NCBI GenBank assembly: GCA_020634435.1
Contig: JACKBS010000008.1
Coordinates: 310,001-374,000, forward strand
Reading direction: 5' to 3'
DNA from: Ardenticatenaceae bacterium
Lineage (GTDB): Bacteria > Chloroflexota > Anaerolineae > Promineifilales > Promineifilaceae
Length of the DNA stretch: 64,000 nt
Below are positions 44,603 to 53,435 of the stretch, piece by piece (within the stretch, counting starts at the first letter, position 1; each line of letters begins with the position of its first letter). Below the pieces are notes generated by a model. It was not told the origin of the DNA. It ran no database searches and worked only from the letters and a program-made list of their open reading frames with translations. Position numbers and translations under genes: made by a program.

Positions 44603-44636
44603 CGCTGTGGCTGTCCTAAATGAGAGAGCCGCAGCG
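44603..44636 (+). promoter_or_regulatory. Intercistronic hairpin before atpE
   Basis: 10-bp stem CGCTGTGGCT / AGCCGCAGCG (one G-U) followed by GTTGTTTTA. It may attenuate or stabilise mRNA so that subunit c is made in excess. Confidence 0.5.
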
Positions 44637-44736
44637 GTTGTTTTATTAACCTAAACAAAATTTGAAGATTTGGGACTTATCCATATCTTTGAGCAACAAA
44701 GAGAAAAGAAAAGAATTCCTGGAGGATATAAACAAT

Positions 44737-44985
44737 ATGGATCAAGCAGCTGCTTTAGAATTGGTAACTGGCCTCAAAGCCATCGGCGCAGGTTTAGCTA
44801 TGTTTGGAGCCATCGGTGCCGGTGCGGGTATTGGTATCCTGGTGAGTGGTGCCGTTCAAGGTATTGCTCGTAACCCCGATGCAGGCGGTAACATTCAGAC
44901 CAACATGATTCTGGGTATCGCCTTCGCCGAAGCGGTTGCCATTTACGCGCTTGTTGTGGCCTTGATTATTCTGTTCGTACTCTAG
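44737..44985 (+). CDS. atpE: ATP synthase F0 subunit c
   Basis: An 82-residue helical hairpin. GAGAGIGILVSGAVQGIARNPD is helix 1 plus the loop; the ion-binding Glu is in GIAFAEAVAIYALVV. The residue after the Glu is Ala, not the Ser/Thr of Na+ types, so H+ coupling is likely. ATG 44737 with GGAGG 11 nt upstream is chosen over the longer frame from 44662. Confidence 0.94.
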   Translation: MDQAAALELVTGLKAIGAGLAMFGAIGAGAGIGILVSGAVQGIARNPDAGGNIQTNMILGIAFAEAVAIYALVVALIILFVL

Positions 44986-45043
44986 TCGTACGCTAGTGAC
45001 GAAACTATCACGGCACTGATAGAGTCGAAGGAAGGATAACAAT

Positions 45044-45748
45044 ATGGAAGCATTAGGTATTAATTTAGGCTACTTTTTGATGCAAATCTTTGGCATTGGC
45101 AGCTTGATCCTGCTGTTGACGGCCTTGGTTTACAAGCCCGTGCTGCGCGTGCTGCATGAGCGGCAAGCCAAGATCGCCAAAGGTCTGGAAGATGCTCGTC
45201 AGGCAGCGATTGCGCGTGACAACGCTGATGCAGACGTCAAAAAGATTTTGGATGAAGCGCGGGCTGAGGCGGCAAAAATCCGTCAGGATGCCAGCGTGCA
45301 GGCTGAAAATCAGGCAAATGGTATTGTGGCTCAGGCCAATGAGGAAGCGAAAGATATTGTTGCGGCCGCCCGGCAAGATGCCGAAGGTGAACGCGAACAA
45401 ATTCTGGCTGACCTCCGTGGCCAAGTTGCTTCTATCGCCATCGCCGCAGCCAACAAACTGGTAGGCGAGACGCTCGACGAGAGCCGTCAGCGGGCGATTA
45501 TTGCTGACTTCTTTGCCAAAGTTCCTGCGGATGCAGCCAAGCTGAGCGGAACCTCTGGCGAAGTTACTAGCGCCCTGACCCTGACCGATGCTGAAAAGGC
45601 TGAGGTAAAGAAAGCGCTGAACCTGGATAACGTGACCTTCAAGGTGAACCCGTCTATTTTGGGTGGCTTGGTTGTGCGCGTGGGCGACAAGGTGGTAGAC
45701 AGCAGTGTCGCTTCCAAAATGACCGCGATGCGAGATTCTTTAGCGTAA
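45044..45748 (+). CDS. atpF: ATP synthase subunit b with delta C-terminal segment fused
   Basis: A 234-residue protein. N-terminal membrane helix (YFLMQIFGIGSLILLLTALVY), long Ala/Glu-rich coiled coil to about 165, then from about 175 a segment (LTLTDAEKAEVKKAL, NPSILGGLVVRVGDKVVDSSV) that matches the C-terminus of subunit delta. The six-helix N-terminal domain of delta is absent, unlike the full b-delta fusion of mycobacteria. GGAAGGA upstream. No atpA, G, D or C follows; a terminator does. Confidence 0.85.
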   Translation: MEALGINLGYFLMQIFGIGSLILLLTALVYKPVLRVLHERQAKIAKGLEDARQAAIARDNADADVKKILDEARAEAAKIRQDASVQAENQANGIVAQANEEAKDIVAAARQDAEGEREQILADLRGQVASIAIAAANKLVGETLDESRQRAIIADFFAKVPADAAKLSGTSGEVTSALTLTDAEKAEVKKALNLDNVTFKVNPSILGGLVVRVGDKVVDSSVASKMTAMRDSLA

Positions 45749-45782
45749 ACCCTCGTTAAAGTGTGAGAAGAAAATAGCCGAT

Positions 45783-45812
45783 AAAAAGCCAGGGATTTCC
45801 CTGGCTTTTTTT
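45783..45812 (+). terminator. Intrinsic terminator of the atp cluster
   Basis: Stem AAAAAGCCAGGGA / TCCCTGGCTTTTT with run of T. It confirms that the F1 genes are not in this transcript. Confidence 0.93.
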
Positions 45813-45857
45813 CTTGATTGTCGTCAATACGAGGCGCGGCGGTGCCAAAACCTCTTG

Positions 45858-45987
45858 CCCGCACGAGGGTGCTTCGCACCCCGTGCGGGAGAATGTTTAG
45901 GGGTTTTTCAGATTTGGGGATGGGACACCCCCAAATCTGAAAAATCCCGCCCTTCTAACGTCGCCAGGCGCGAAGCGCCGAGGCGAC
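45858..45987. repeat. Three consecutive strong palindromes
   Basis: 45858-45889 (CCCGCACG...CGTGCGGG), 45904-45944 (perfect 16-bp arms TTTTTCAGATTTGGGG / CCCCAAATCTGAAAAA) and 45960-45987 (GTCGCC...GGCGAC with inner GGCGC / GCGCC). They fill the 272-bp gap between two converging genes. Confidence 0.75.
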
Positions 45988-46020
45988 GGCGTACCTTGAC
46001 AGCTGTTTTCTCCAACTTCA

Positions 46021-46704
46021 TTAGCTGGATTTGGTGGGCATGTACTGCATCAACTTGGAGGCCAGGTTGGCCAGCGGCAAGCTTTGCAGCCAGATGCGTC
46101 CTGGGCCGGTGAGGGTGGCCAGGAAAAGGCCCTCACCGCCAAAGAGGATATTCTTCACGCCTTTGACGCGCTCAATTTCGTAGTTGACAGACGGTTCGTA
46201 CATGGCGATGTGGCCGGGATCAACGTGCATGGTCTCGCCCGGCTGTAGGTTGTACTCACGCACTTCTCCGGCAATTTCCACCCAGGCGATGCCAGGGCCG
46301 GTGAGTTTTTGCAGGATAAAGCCTTCTCCCCCAAACAGGCCGGTGCCAAGCTTGCGGCGGAAATGAATTTCTAGCGAAACCGAATCCTGGGCGACCATGA
46401 AGGCATCTTTTTGGCAAATACGGCTCTCGCCGTTGCCCAGCGGGACGGGGATGATAGAGCCAGGGGCCTCAGGGGTGAAGGTGACCATGCTTTGGCCAGC
46501 TTTGCTGGTGTAGGTGGTGAGGAAGAGCGATTCGCCTGCCAGGCTGCGAGCCAATCCTTTCAGTAAGCCGCCGCGCGTGTTGGTGGACATTTCTACGTTG
46601 CCTTTCATCCAGGCCATGCCCCCAGATTCAGTGAAGACGGATTCGCCGCTGTCCAGGTAAATGTCTAAAGTTTGCAGGGTAGTGCCATTAATTTCGTAAC
46701 GCAT
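46021..46704 (-). CDS. AIM24/TIGR00266 family protein
   Basis: A 227-residue beta-rich protein of the AIM24 family: MAWMKGNVEMSTNTRGG, FTPEAPGSIIPVPL and LTGPGRIWLQSLP are typical. Function in bacteria is not established. No signal peptide or membrane helix. It stands alone. Confidence 0.85.
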   Translation of the reverse strand: MRYEINGTTLQTLDIYLDSGESVFTESGGMAWMKGNVEMSTNTRGGLLKGLARSLAGESLFLTTYTSKAGQSMVTFTPEAPGSIIPVPLGNGESRICQKDAFMVAQDSVSLEIHFRRKLGTGLFGGEGFILQKLTGPGIAWVEIAGEVREYNLQPGETMHVDPGHIAMYEPSVNYEIERVKGVKNILFGGEGLFLATLTGPGRIWLQSLPLANLASKLMQYMPTKSS

Positions 46705-46847
46705 CTTACAACTCCTTGTTTGTCGGAACGGTAAAAATTGCTGCTTGTGGCTGGTTCGTCTCGGATTTGGAAGCCAACCACCTGGTTCTGTGCAAATCAG
46801 GTTTGACGTCTAAAATTATACCAAATGTAAAGGGATGACTGTGATTT

Positions 46848-48110
46848 ATGAATAAACTAACCGTTGATCCGTTAAATTTGCCTGTACCAGAAGCATTTAC
46901 TTTGCCTGCCTATGATGGTGGGTCGATTGCCAATGTGCCAGCCACCGTGGCGAAACTGCTGGGAACACCGTTTGAGGGGCTGCCGTCGCTGCCGGAAGAG
47001 ATGTGGCGGCCGTTGGGCAGTAACATTAAGCGGGTGGTACTGCTGACGCTGGATGGGTTTGGCTGGAATTTGTTTAAGGCGCGGCAGGAGTTGGTTACGG
47101 CCGTTTCCAACAAAGCTACCATCACTGTCCAACTCACCTCCATCTTTCCGTCCACAACGGTAGCGGCGTTGAGCAGCCTATGGACCGGGTTTGCTCCGGC
47201 GCAGCACGGGCTGGCGGGGCTGCGACTGTTTTTTCCTGAGTATTCTGTCTCGGCTGGGATGCTGGATTTTTCGCCGCTGTTTTATAAGGCGCGAGATGCG
47301 CTGGTTGAGGCTGGATTAGACCCGGAAACATTTTTGCAACGACCTGGCGTGGGTGAGCAGTTATCTCAAAGTGGCATTGCCACCTATGCGTTCAAAGGGC
47401 GTGAAATTGTGGATTCGGTGTTGAGCAAGATGCACGGACGGGGCGTGACCGAATCCATCGGGGCGGTGACCTTTGCCGAGATGCTGGTGAAGATGCGTGA
47501 ACTGCTGGACCAACGCGCTGGGGAACGACTGTTTATCAGCGCTTACTGGCCGACGATTGATTCTTTGAGCCATTACCACACCTGGGAAAGTACGGCCGTT
47601 GCCGCCGAAATCAATGCCATTTTTTACCAGCTGCAAACAGAGTTTTTGGACGCCCTCACTCCGGCGGCGCGGCAAGACACCGCCTTTTTCATCGTGGCGG
47701 ATCATGGGCAGGAGCTGACGCCGCTGTCTAAGCAGCTTTTCCTGGCGGATCATCCCCAGCTGGAGCAGATGCTGTTTATGCAGCCCACTGGCGAACCGCG
47801 CGTCGTCTATTTTTACACACGGCACGGTTGTCAGCAGGACGTGCTGGATTACCTGAATACAAAGCTGGGCGGGATGATGACGGCCGTTTCTACCCAAGAT
47901 GCACTGAAAGCCGGGTGGTTTGGTCCAGGCGAGGTAGTGCAACAAGTGGCCGATCGCTTTGGCGATGTGGTGGCCATTATGCGCGACGGCTACAGCTTCT
48001 TCACCGAGTCCGAGCGACCCACGGCACACAAAATGATTGGGCGGCACGGCGGTATGAGCCATGCCGAAATGCTGGTGCCGTGGCTGGGCCTGCGTCTGGA
48101 TGGCTGGTAG
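46848..48110 (+). CDS. Alkaline-phosphatase-superfamily phosphodiesterase
   Basis: A 420-residue enzyme of the nucleotide pyrophosphatase/phosphodiesterase type. LLTLDGFGW holds a metal Asp, IFPSTTVAALSSLWTG the Thr nucleophile, YWPTIDSLSHYH and FFIVADHGQELT further metal ligands, and RHGGMSHAEMLVPWL the last ones. No signal peptide is seen, so cytoplasmic. Substrate unknown. Confidence 0.85.
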   Translation: MNKLTVDPLNLPVPEAFTLPAYDGGSIANVPATVAKLLGTPFEGLPSLPEEMWRPLGSNIKRVVLLTLDGFGWNLFKARQELVTAVSNKATITVQLTSIFPSTTVAALSSLWTGFAPAQHGLAGLRLFFPEYSVSAGMLDFSPLFYKARDALVEAGLDPETFLQRPGVGEQLSQSGIATYAFKGREIVDSVLSKMHGRGVTESIGAVTFAEMLVKMRELLDQRAGERLFISAYWPTIDSLSHYHTWESTAVAAEINAIFYQLQTEFLDALTPAARQDTAFFIVADHGQELTPLSKQLFLADHPQLEQMLFMQPTGEPRVVYFYTRHGCQQDVLDYLNTKLGGMMTAVSTQDALKAGWFGPGEVVQQVADRFGDVVAIMRDGYSFFTESERPTAHKMIGRHGGMSHAEMLVPWLGLRLDGW

Positions 48111-48171
48111 GGCCAATCTAGATTGGCGTCACGCTTTTTCCAGAGTAGGAGGATGTCATTCCCGCGAAGGC

Positions 48172-49133
48172 TGCTCTGTTGAAAACATCCAAAACAAAGC
48201 AAAAGATGCTTACGGGATTAACTGATCTAAAGCAAAATTAATGATGCAGATTGTAAACCAACATCTTAATCGCTGGCTCACGCCGTTGCAGATAGTATTT
48301 GCGTGCCCGAATGGCGTCACCAAACTTGCGTTTGATGACCGAGATGACGGTTTCGACCTTCCAGCGCTGCCCAAAGAGTCCATCCAGTCGGGCTACGGCA
48401 ACCAAGTCAGCGCGTGCTTGGCGCAAGGGCGAGGCAATCGACCGCTTCGGACCCGTGCGACGGGGCGGTATGAGGTCATCAGGTCGTACCGACTTCACAT
48501 CAAAGCCACCATCAGCCAACAAAACCCATTGACCAGAACGCATAAACGGCCGTACCGCACGCCGCATCGTTTCCAATTTACTACCATCATGCCCCGGCCC
48601 ATACGATTGACTCCGTCCCAAAATGAACAGGGTGTTCAGACCAACCCCATAGAATCCTTTCCAATATTGGGTGATCTTCCAGCCGCGTCGGTTGATATAG
48701 TAATCACTGGCTTGAGTCAGCTGAAACCCAGTCGCGTCAATCGCGACTGCTTCCTCCTCAATGCCCAACTCTGTCAACAAGCTGACATTCATGCGATCGA
48801 TCTGGGCCAGCGTCAACAATCGAGCCGCTGCCCGCGCCAGTGCCGAGTACGTGGGCACATCCTTGAGTCCCAGTTCCTTGACCACCGCATCACTAGCCAG
48901 CAGCCACTCTTCCATATCCCGATAACTCAATCTCAGCCGATGCATCAACAAAATGCAGGTAACCAACTGCGGCTGCGTATACTTGCGCGGGCTTTTGGGA
49001 TGGGAATAAGGAGCAAATTCTTTTTGTGCCAGGTTGTGGGCCATGCGAGCAAAGGTCACAAACTGGCTTTCACGCCGATTTTTCTTAGCCATATCATCAT
49101 TATCGCCGTTCTTACCATCTTTTCAACAGTGCA
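48172..49133. mobile_element. Intact 962-bp IS with 8-bp target duplication inside a palindromic repeat
   Basis: Ends TGCTCTGTTGAAAACATC and (inverted) TGCACTGTTGAAAAGATG are imperfect inverted repeats. GCGAAGGC occurs at both 48164-48171 and 49134-49141 as target duplication. Removing the IS restores GTCATTCCCGCGAAGG plus CGGGAATCC, a typical dispersed palindrome; another copy lies at 49165-49192. Confidence 0.9.
48238..49092 (-). CDS. IS5-like DDE transposase
   Basis: A 284-residue transposase. DDE residues are in EAVAIDATGF, WVLLADGGFD and QRWKVETVISVIKRKFG. The frame is complete, from ATG 49092 to TAA, so the element may be active. The N-terminal region (LVTCILLMHRLRLSYRDMEEWL) is the usual DUF772-like part of IS5/IS4-type proteins. 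Confidence 0.9.
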   Translation of the reverse strand: MAKKNRRESQFVTFARMAHNLAQKEFAPYSHPKSPRKYTQPQLVTCILLMHRLRLSYRDMEEWLLASDAVVKELGLKDVPTYSALARAAARLLTLAQIDRMNVSLLTELGIEEEAVAIDATGFQLTQASDYYINRRGWKITQYWKGFYGVGLNTLFILGRSQSYGPGHDGSKLETMRRAVRPFMRSGQWVLLADGGFDVKSVRPDDLIPPRRTGPKRSIASPLRQARADLVAVARLDGLFGQRWKVETVISVIKRKFGDAIRARKYYLQRREPAIKMLVYNLHH

Positions 49134-49342
49134 GCGAAGGCGGGAATCCATTGTTGCATACAAGATGGACCCCCGCCTTCGCGGGGGTGACACGCCTAAA
49201 AGATAGACTTTGGTAAAAGCCTGAATTGGCGCGGGGCAATTTGACAGCAAGGGGTAGTTTAGATAGCATCCGCCAACAGTAAGATCAAATTCCCAAAGAC
49301 ACTATCTTGACCGTCCGACCGTGTTGGACAATGCGAGAATTT

Positions 49343-49990
49343 ATGGATACCAATCCTGTTACCCAAATGAAAGAACGTAAAACGTTGACAGATCACATGC
49401 GGGCCAACACCCGTTTTATTATCGATCCGGTGGTTACTTACCTGGCCCGTTACCGCTTTTCGCCCGATGCCCTGACGGTTGTGGGCATGCTGTCCCACTT
49501 CTTGTTTGCCTGGCTCATTGCCAACGGGCATATGACCTGGGCCGCCGTGACGATGTTTTTCATTGCCCCGTTGGACGCCTTTGACGGTGCGCTGGCGCGC
49601 AAATTGGGTCGCAAACAGGGGGGCTTTGGCGCTTTTCTTGATTCTACGCTGGATCGGCTGGCCGAAATCATCTTGTTTGGCGGCTTTATTTTGTATTATG
49701 TAAACCAGGGTGATGAGGTGATGCTGGGTGTCGCTTACTTGGCGATTACTGGATCGATCATGGTGAGCTATGCGCGGGCGCGGGCCGAGGCGCTGGGCTA
49801 CGATTGTAAGGTCGGCATTGCCAGCCGGGTGGAGCGCTATTTTGTGATGATCAGCCTGTTGTTCCTCAATTTGCCCCAGGTGGCCCTGATTATCCTGGCG
49901 GTAGCTACCTACATTACGCTGGGGCAGCGCATGTACCACGTGTGGCGGCAGGCGTACGGTGCGCCACAAGAGGCGCAGGGCGGGGAATGA
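49343..49990 (+). CDS. CDP-alcohol phosphatidyltransferase (PgsA-like)
   Basis: A membrane enzyme of about 215 residues. DAFDGALARKLGRKQGGFGA followed by FLDSTLDR is the DGxxAR...G...D...D signature that binds CDP-diacylglycerol and metal. The acceptor (glycerol phosphate or inositol phosphate) cannot be told. The start is uncertain: ATG 49331, 49343 and 49367 are possible and none has a strong ribosome site. Its stop overlaps lgt by 4 nt, so both lipid genes are coupled. Confidence 0.88.
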   Translation: MDTNPVTQMKERKTLTDHMRANTRFIIDPVVTYLARYRFSPDALTVVGMLSHFLFAWLIANGHMTWAAVTMFFIAPLDAFDGALARKLGRKQGGFGAFLDSTLDRLAEIILFGGFILYYVNQGDEVMLGVAYLAITGSIMVSYARARAEALGYDCKVGIASRVERYFVMISLLFLNLPQVALIILAVATYITLGQRMYHVWRQAYGAPQEAQGGE

Positions 49991-51198
49991 GCGAATCGAC
50001 AACCAGCGAAATAAAGCTGCTGCACCGTCCACGGGTGGAGCTTTATTGGTTTGTGATGGCGGTCTGGGCCGCGCTGTTGGCCGTGCTGTTTGTAGTCCAT
50101 TTATGGACTGGCTACATGCCTGCCCCCTCACCGTTTTCGATTTTGGGTCTGCCGGTTTACTGGTACGGTATCATCATCGTCAGCGGTATTGCCCTGGGCG
50201 CGTGGATTGTTTCTCGCCTGGCGTGGCAGCGGTGGCGTGAGGCATTTTTAACGGCCGTTCCCGCCCACATCCAATCTCTCCTTCTAACCGATTACCCCAG
50301 CCAGGCCAAACTGGTCGCACAAAACATTCACACGCTGGGCGAACTGCTGCTGTTGTGGGGCAGCGATCCGCGCAGCCTGGGCCTGACCGACGCCGAGCGC
50401 GGCGAGCTGCAAACCTTCCTGGCCGAGCAGCCAGACATCGACCCCAACTGGCTAGCCGATGCGCCGTGGCGCAAGTGGACGCCCGATTTTGTCTGGAACG
50501 GCATCATTATTTGCCTGATTTTGGGGCTGATTGGCGCCCGCCTGTACCATGTGCTGACGCCCTCGCCCAGCATGGCGGCGCTGGGCATCGAGTCGCCCAG
50601 CGACTATTTCCGCAATCCACAGTTGTTGTTTAACCTGCGCAACGGTGGGCTGGGCATTTACGGTGGTCTGGCTGGCGGGGCGCTGGGGCTGCTCTACTTC
50701 ACCTGGCGCAAGCGGCTGCCGCTGCTGCCCTGGGCCGACATGGCCGTGGTGGGCGTGGCTATTGGCCAGGCGTTTGGCCGTTGGGGTAACTTTATGAATC
50801 AGGAGCTTTACGGCCGTCCCACCACACTCCCCTGGGCCATCTTCATCGATCCGGTTCACCGCCTGCCCGCCTACGCCGGATTCGACACGTTTCACCCCGC
50901 CTTTTTGTACGAATCGCTGTGGAATTTCCTCACCTTTGGTCTGCTGATCTGGCTGTGGCGGCGGCGGGACAAACTGTTGGCGGGGGAGATGACGGCCGTT
51001 TACCTCATTATGTACGCCATTGGCCGGACGCTGCTAGAAACGGTGCGCCTGGACAGCCGGGCGGTTTCGCTGGGCGGCGTGGAGCTGCCCCTGGCCTGGG
51101 CCACGCTGGTTTCCATTCTGGTGGCGCTCACGATGGTTGTGGCGATTGTGGTGCGGCGTGGACGGAACGGCCGTAACCAAGCCCCACCACCGCTGTAA
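49987..51198 (+). CDS. lgt: Prolipoprotein diacylglyceryl transferase with insertion
   Basis: A 403-residue integral membrane enzyme that adds diacylglycerol to the lipobox cysteine of prolipoproteins, such as the A2M encoded at 9417. GQAFGRWGNFMNQELYGRPT is the Lgt signature; HPAFLYESLWNF and IMYAIGRTLLETVR also fit. Between the first helices, about residues 80-165, lies a soluble helical insertion not found in the usual ~290-residue enzyme. Start ATG overlaps the pgsA stop. Confidence 0.93.
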   Translation: MSESTTSEIKLLHRPRVELYWFVMAVWAALLAVLFVVHLWTGYMPAPSPFSILGLPVYWYGIIIVSGIALGAWIVSRLAWQRWREAFLTAVPAHIQSLLLTDYPSQAKLVAQNIHTLGELLLLWGSDPRSLGLTDAERGELQTFLAEQPDIDPNWLADAPWRKWTPDFVWNGIIICLILGLIGARLYHVLTPSPSMAALGIESPSDYFRNPQLLFNLRNGGLGIYGGLAGGALGLLYFTWRKRLPLLPWADMAVVGVAIGQAFGRWGNFMNQELYGRPTTLPWAIFIDPVHRLPAYAGFDTFHPAFLYESLWNFLTFGLLIWLWRRRDKLLAGEMTAVYLIMYAIGRTLLETVRLDSRAVSLGGVELPLAWATLVSILVALTMVVAIVVRRGRNGRNQAPPPL

Positions 51199-51256
51199 AA
51201 AATAATCCCCTCGCACGAAACAATGCTGGCTGTTGGTTTAGCTTAAAGGAATCTGC

Positions 51257-52521
51257 ATGACAACCAACCTCTCATCTGAACGGGTGCGCCAGCGTGTAGA
51301 TGCCATTTACCGCCAGGAGTCGCGCCGCATTTTTGCTACCCTCGTCCGTTTGCTGGGTGACTTTGACCTGGCTGAAGATGCCCTGCATGAAGGTTTCCGC
51401 GTGGCGATGGAACAGTGGCCGCGCCACGGCATCCCCGCCAATCCACGGGCGTGGCTGGTTTCCACGGGCCGCTTCAAAGCCATCGACGCGCTGCGCCGCC
51501 GGGCCCGGTTTGATGCGTCGCTGGGGGCTTTGGCGGATCAATTTGAGGCAACGGCCGTTCCCTACCCCAGCGAAAATGATGACGAAATTACTGATGATCG
51601 CCTCCGCCTGATTTTTACCTGCTGCCACCCCGTTTTGTCCGCTGATGCCCGCGTTGCTCTAACCCTGCGCGAAATTTGCGGACTCACCACCGAGGCGATT
51701 GCCAGCGCCTTCCTCACTACGCCAGCCACCCTGGCGCAGCGCATCGTGCGCGCCAAAGCCAAAATCCGCGAGGCGCAAATCCATACGAAGTACCCGCACC
51801 CGATGAGCTGCCGGATCGACTGGAAACGGTGCTCCAGGTGGTTTACCTGGTGTTTAACGAGGGCTATTACGCCTCATCGGGCGAAGCGCTGACGCGGCCC
51901 GATTTGTCTGGCGAGGCGATTCGCCTGGGGCGGTTGCTGGTAGAACTGCTGCCAGAGACAGAAGCCGTGGGGCTGCTGGCGCTGATGTTGCTGCACGAAT
52001 CACGCCGGACCACGCGCACTACGCCGGAAGGCGAGCTGGTAACGCTGGAGGAGCAGGACCGGGCGCAGTGGAACCAGGCGCAAATTGCTGAAGGGGCCAA
52101 CCTGATGATACAGGCGTTGGTGTCGGATGGGTTGGGGGCGTACACGCTCCAGGCGGCTATCGTGGCCATCCATGCCACTGCGCCAGATTTTGCTAGCACC
52201 AATTGGATGCGCATTGTGGAGTTGTATGATTTGCTCTTACAGGTGGCGCCATCGCCTGTGGTGGAGGTTAACCGGGCAACGGCCGTTGCTATGCGTGATG
52301 GCCCGGCAGCGGGGCTGGCGCTGATTGATGAGATTTTGGCGCGCGGCGACCTGACCAATTACCACTTTGCCTATGCTGCTCAGGCCGATTTGTACCGTCG
52401 GTTGGGTCAGGTTGCGGCAGCGCGTGCGGCCTACGAGCGGGCTATGTCGTTGACGCAGCAGGAGCCGGAACGGCGATTTTTTGAGCGGCAAATGGCCAGT
52501 TTAGCCAACAAAGAAGCCTGA
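51257..52521 (+). pseudogene. ECF42-type sigma factor with TPR-like extension, frameshifted
   Basis: The first frame gives sigma regions 2 and 4 (EDALHEGFRVAMEQWP, LTLREICGLTTEAIASAFL) up to KIREAQI; the rest continues in another frame with PYEVPAPDELPDRLETVLQ, YLVFNEGYYASSG and a helical C-terminal extension to ASLANKEA. One missing C near 51781 (ATCC where ATCCC is expected) would restore one protein of about 420 residues. In ECF42 the extension controls activity and a YCII (DGPF) protein is encoded next, as here. It may be a true mutation or an assembly error. Confidence 0.85.
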
Positions 52522-52659
52522 AAAAACGAATTTACAAATTCGTTTGGCAAAATGTCGAATTGTGCGTTTCCCAGACGACTACTTAGTACAACAATCACTT
52601 CACGAGCCTGGTGGGCCACTGGCGGCCAGGTTCCCATGTATCAGTAAGGAGATAGAAAA

Positions 52660-53007
52660 ATGCAATTCATGATTTATGATCCCAATTTTGACCCGGCAGC
52701 TGTTAATGAACCAACCCCGGAGATGATGGCGGAGATGGGCCAATTTATTGGCGAGGCGATGCAGGCTGGTGTGCTGGTAGCGACAGGGGCGCTCAAAGAT
52801 ACGGGCACGCGCCTGAAGCGCAGCAATGGCAAATTTAGCGTGACGGATGGACCGTTTATCGAACTGAAAGAGCTGACGGCCGGATTTGCCATCATCAATG
52901 TGCCCACGCTGGAAGATGCGGTTACCTGGTCCAAGCGCTTCCGCGACATCGTTGGGGACGGCGAGTCGGAGATTGTGCCCTTGTTTGGCCCGCATGATTT
53001 TGGGTAG
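52660..53007 (+). CDS. YCII/DGPF-domain protein
   Basis: A 115-residue YCII-fold protein with VTDGPFIELKELTAGFAII, the DGPF motif. Genes of this kind are the regular partner of ECF42 sigma factors. It is preceded by AAGGAGA. The biochemical role is unknown. Confidence 0.9.
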   Translation: MQFMIYDPNFDPAAVNEPTPEMMAEMGQFIGEAMQAGVLVATGALKDTGTRLKRSNGKFSVTDGPFIELKELTAGFAIINVPTLEDAVTWSKRFRDIVGDGESEIVPLFGPHDFG

Positions 53008-53019
53008 TTGCTAAACCTC

Positions 53020-53049
53020 AGATTGGACCAATCTTCAAGATTGGTCCAA
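53020..53049. repeat. AGATTGG palindrome pair, copy 2
   Basis: AGATTGGACCAATCT followed by CAAGATTGGTCCAA; same family as 20826-20860, here between two YCII genes. Confidence 0.75.
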
Positions 53050-53064
53050 ACTCGGCGTAGAGAC

Positions 53065-53415
53065 ATGAACTACCTGTTTTTGGCCTATCACGACAAACCG
53101 CTGGGGGAGGCGTTGATTAGCGCTTCCCTGGCCAGCAATGAAGCCCTGCGCGAGAGTGGGTATTTGGTGACGCAGGTGGATTTGTCTGAGGTTACGGCCG
53201 TTTCCGTCACGCGCAAAAATGGCAGCCTGCTGCTAACCGATGGCTCTGTTGCTGACCCCCAGCAGCTAGCGGCGCTGTTCATCATCGAGGCTCGCGATCT
53301 CAACGAGGCGATCCAGCTGGCTGCCCGAATGCCCCAGGCACAAAGTGGGGTGGTAGAGATACGGCCGCTTTGGGTGCTGGACCGGTCGTTGACACGTAAC
53401 GCTCCCTCTGATTAG
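53065..53415 (+). CDS. YCII-related protein, second copy
   Basis: A 116-residue relative of the preceding gene product: MNYLFLAYHDK at the start and LLLTDGSVADPQQLAALFIIEARDLNEAIQLA in the middle. The DGPF motif is degenerate (DGSV). ATG 53065 is chosen because the longer frame runs back into the repeat. Confidence 0.82.
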   Translation: MNYLFLAYHDKPLGEALISASLASNEALRESGYLVTQVDLSEVTAVSVTRKNGSLLLTDGSVADPQQLAALFIIEARDLNEAIQLAARMPQAQSGVVEIRPLWVLDRSLTRNAPSD

Positions 53416-53435
53416 AAAACGAAAAAGGAAAAATT

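Noticed and set aside
44662..44736. Upstream extension of the atpE frame
   Set aside because: The added residues (KIWDLSISLSNKEKRKEF) are not part of subunit c, and GGAGG precedes ATG 44737.
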